This document shows positions 61,720 through 64,000 of a stretch of DNA of 64,000 bases, in pieces. Both the position numbers and the translations under genes were made by a program. Source of the DNA: Homalodisca vitripennis (Eukaryota; Arthropoda; Insecta; Hemiptera; Cicadellidae); the NCBI RefSeq assembly GCF_021130785.1, contig NC_060207.1:8212501-8276500 (forward strand), in the 5' to 3' direction. Under the pieces are notes generated by a model that was not told the DNA's origin, did not search any database, and saw nothing but the letters and a program-made list of their open reading frames with translations. Numbering within the stretch: the stretch's first letter is position 1; each line of letters starts with the position of its first letter.

Positions 61720-62650
61720 TATTTAGCATAACCATTTCAACAAGTAAGTTTCAATTTTATCTACAGGCATAACAAATGACCAAAGAAACTAATTAGTAGA
61801 CAAAAACAAAAACAATAGAATATGCAACCAGTAAACAAAACAATAGATACATAATGAAACAAATAGATATGAATTGTAAGATGCATAACAAGAAAGTATA
61901 AATAGATAACAAGTAATGTGTAACAATAAATAGATAAATATATAACAATAACAAAGAAAGATGCTTAACAAGAACGATGCAAAACAAGAAATGAACTATG
62001 ACGTAGGTAACAGTTTTGACAAACAAGTTAACTGTGATAATAAAATAAAAGACTGAGACACAACACAGGCAGGGTAGGTGTAGAGACGAGCCAATAATAA
62101 TAACAGCTACAGTGATGCAAGCCGGCTTTTGATTGCAGATTTGGATGCAATAAAGATGTCGAGGGTGGATGGAATGTTGTTCCCTAGCCGCTGAATCCTC
62201 AGCATTGGGCCATTTGCTGCATAAGAGGAGGAAGCTGCGACCTTGGTGAAAGAATTCATGGCTCTGGTTCCAAACGATGCCTTGAAGTTGATTTTTTCTA
62301 GAAGGTCAGGGCAGTCCAACTCAGCGTTGATCAAACAGTAGAGAAACATCACATCCTGAATACAGCGTCTAGAACTGAGTGATAGTATGTACAGGAAAGT
62401 AGCAATATCTTGTATGGGGACCTCTGTGTGTCTATAATCAAGACGAACCCCAACAAGTCGCAAGAAACGTCTCTGTATCTTCTCAATATCATCCACAAGG
62501 TAGTGCTGGTGCGTTGACCAAACGACGCTGCAGTACTCGAGATGGGGTCTGACATGTGCATAGTACAAAATCTTCAATGAGTGAATGTTGTTAAAGGGCT
62601 TGGTGAGTCTCAGTATCAAGCCCAAGTTGCGAGCAGATATTCATAAAACT
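61720..62650 (-). pseudogene. 5'-truncated LINE: reverse transcriptase thumb/C-terminal part
   Basis: The minus strand is open from about 62645 to 62107 and reads NLGLILRLTKPFNNIHSLKI, YYAHVRPHLEYCSVVW, IEKIQRRFLRLVGVRL and SLSSRRCIQDVMFLYCLIN, ending KSRLASL. This is the ORF2 region beyond the catalytic core of Jockey-like LINEs, and the stretch is intact. It is followed by an AT-rich 3' segment rich in aacaat/ataac runs, down to roughly 61720. The absence of the core indicates a 5'-truncated insertion. The open frame suggests it is younger than the other copies. Confidence 0.8.
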
Positions 62651-63109
62651 TATATCTTATGAATATAAGTTTTAAATGTATAAGGGACGAGAGTTGACTT
62701 TTCAGTATGTTTATATAGGCTATAGAAAAAATAGCTCTTTTCTTCATTTGACGACGACATCATTCACACTAGAGACTTAAGGAACCATAAAATCCTGTCC
62801 AAATCACTGCAAAAGCAAGACAAGAACAGAATCTGATCTTCTCTCAAAGAGGAATTGAAATATATTGGTTCATTTATATCAGAGACCATTATTACCTCTG
62901 GTTATAGGGGTACACATTTCCTCAACTTCTTGCCCTACTGAATAAAATCATTGCTTAAATATTATACTTTCACAACGTTTGGTCATACTTGATTGAAGAC
63001 TGATTTTCTGTGGAGCACTACTCAATATATGTTTATTGTCCTTTCTGAATCAACCATAAGCCATAACATACATTTAAAATTAAACACAACAAACAGGCAA
63101 AAAACAGGC

Positions 63110-63335
63110 TGATACCAAACGGCTTGGCCAATTTCAATTTTTTTACCAAAATACAGCATTTTTATGAGCTTCAATTTGAGGTGCCACAATGTATTAGTTG
63201 CCATTTCAAAATGTTGCCTTTGGGTATGGGAGTGAGCATCTCCATTTTGAAAATGATTTTTTTTCCCCCCCCCCCCCCCCCAATTAGTACTATACACTCC
63301 CGTTTACAGAATTTTGATACTTGATTTGCATCCTA
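63110..63335 (-). repeat. Dispersed element with poly-C tract, inverted copy 2
   Basis: Partner of 42264-42545. Shared blocks include accaaacggcttggcc, catttttatgagcttcaatt, a 16-base C run (63266-63281) and agaattttgatacttg. Confidence 0.75.
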
Positions 63336-63541
63336 ATAGCAAATATTCACATTGATAATAGCCTATAGGAAATGTTAGTGTTTTATATATATATATTTGT
63401 TGAGAAACCACACACAAATCAAGCGAGTATTATTTGAACATAGCCATGTCAAATCGTGAACAGGTGGCGGTCAGTAGCAATATGGCAACACCGCCTCAAA
63501 TTATTTTCTTGAGGGTTATAAATAGTATAAAATTTGTGAAT

Positions 63542-63916
63542 GATGAGTTCAGCTCCAATTCATTCACCTTCCTCTTACTGCAGCATCTGGAATTTGACGC
63601 TGTCACAAACTTAACTCCTAGAATCATGTACATTTGAAGAGATCCAAAAAAAAGTGGGCAACAAAAAAGCTCAAACTGAAAGCTTTACATTGTTTCAACT
63701 CATAGACACCTAAACTACAAAATGTAGTGTAAACTAGGTAAATAGGTGTTCTCAGTATATCATCAGGTGCACAATTGTACTGAGGTGTCTCAACACTCAA
63801 AAGTCTAGGTGTTTCTGATGTCCAAAAATGACTCCTTATTCCAGGAATCAAGTCTGTGACAGTGTCAGATTCCAGACACTGCACTAAGATGAAGGTGAAT
63901 TGGAGATGAACTCAAC
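63542..63916. repeat. Foldback element with arms of about 88 bp
   Basis: The left arm 63542-63630 (gatgagttcagctccaattc, then ctgcagcatctggaatttga, then aactcctagaatca) is the reverse complement, with about 80 percent agreement, of 63829-63916. Half-copies of the arm appear at 7643-7690, 29409-29460 and 61503-61600, so the arms belong to a dispersed family. Confidence 0.8.
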
Positions 63917-64000
63917 ATTCACATTAAATCAACCCTGCCCACCATAGCTATGTGGCAACTTCCGGAAGAACTGAAGAGAAATAGAGAAGACAAGAACTTC

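Noticed and set aside
63124..63324. Protein similarity between the 42.4-kb and 63.2-kb open frames (HFYELQFE)
   Set aside because: The similarity reflects DNA-level copies of a repeat, and both frames run into the poly-C tract.

Overview
This is a stretch of animal nuclear genome, most likely from an insect. It is AT-rich, has no operon structure, and is dominated by dispersed and tandem repeats, microsatellites and decayed transposable elements. LINE fragments with an insect-style PHD-finger ORF1, a Tc1/mariner-type element and short hAT-like elements all fit an arthropod. I cannot fix the order from sequence alone; a hemipteran is a guess.

The only intact protein gene I can support is a 705-codon uninterrupted reading frame at 57909-60026 (+). 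It encodes an FtsH/YME1L-type mitochondrial i-AAA protease with every catalytic motif present. It lacks introns and is divergent at some conserved positions, so it may be a functional retrocopy or a naturally intron-poor gene. A possible single exon on the minus strand near 49.5 kb is the only other host-like coding candidate.

Layout: 0-0.5 kb, C-terminus of a LINE reverse transcriptase; 2.3-3.7 kb, 13 copies of a 101-bp repeat; 7.7-11.4 kb, a degenerate minus-strand LINE with PHD-type ORF1, endonuclease and reverse transcriptase; 13.1-15.5 kb, a complete but dead Tc1/mariner-superfamily element with about 445-bp terminal inverted repeats and TA target duplication; 16.9-17.7 and 26.7-27.6 kb, clusters of one dispersed repeat family; 24.3-25.4 kb, eight near-identical 130-bp repeats; 28-31 kb, several short duplications and a class-II tRNA-like sequence split by a LINE tail; 33.8-34.2 kb (18-bp unit), 35.1-35.7 kb (63 bp), 38.6-39.2 kb (about 126 bp), 40.8-41.4 kb (26 bp) and 48.7-49.3 kb (52 bp), five further tandem arrays; 45.1-45.6 kb, a hAT-like MITE with a perfect 8-bp target duplication; 50.3-53.7 kb, two more LINE remnants in opposite orientation; 55.5-57 kb, a foldback element and a second hAT-like MITE just upstream of the YME1L-like gene; 61.7-64 kb, another LINE fragment and a second foldback element.

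The genes do not form a pathway. The window is a repeat-rich intergenic region with one protease gene. The most useful leads are the intact intronless YME1L-like gene, the long-TIR mariner relative, the unusually dense set of unrelated tandem arrays (one with an inverted unit beside it), and a recurrent CTGAnGA...CGAAA hairpin motif that resembles, but does not satisfy, a hammerhead ribozyme core.
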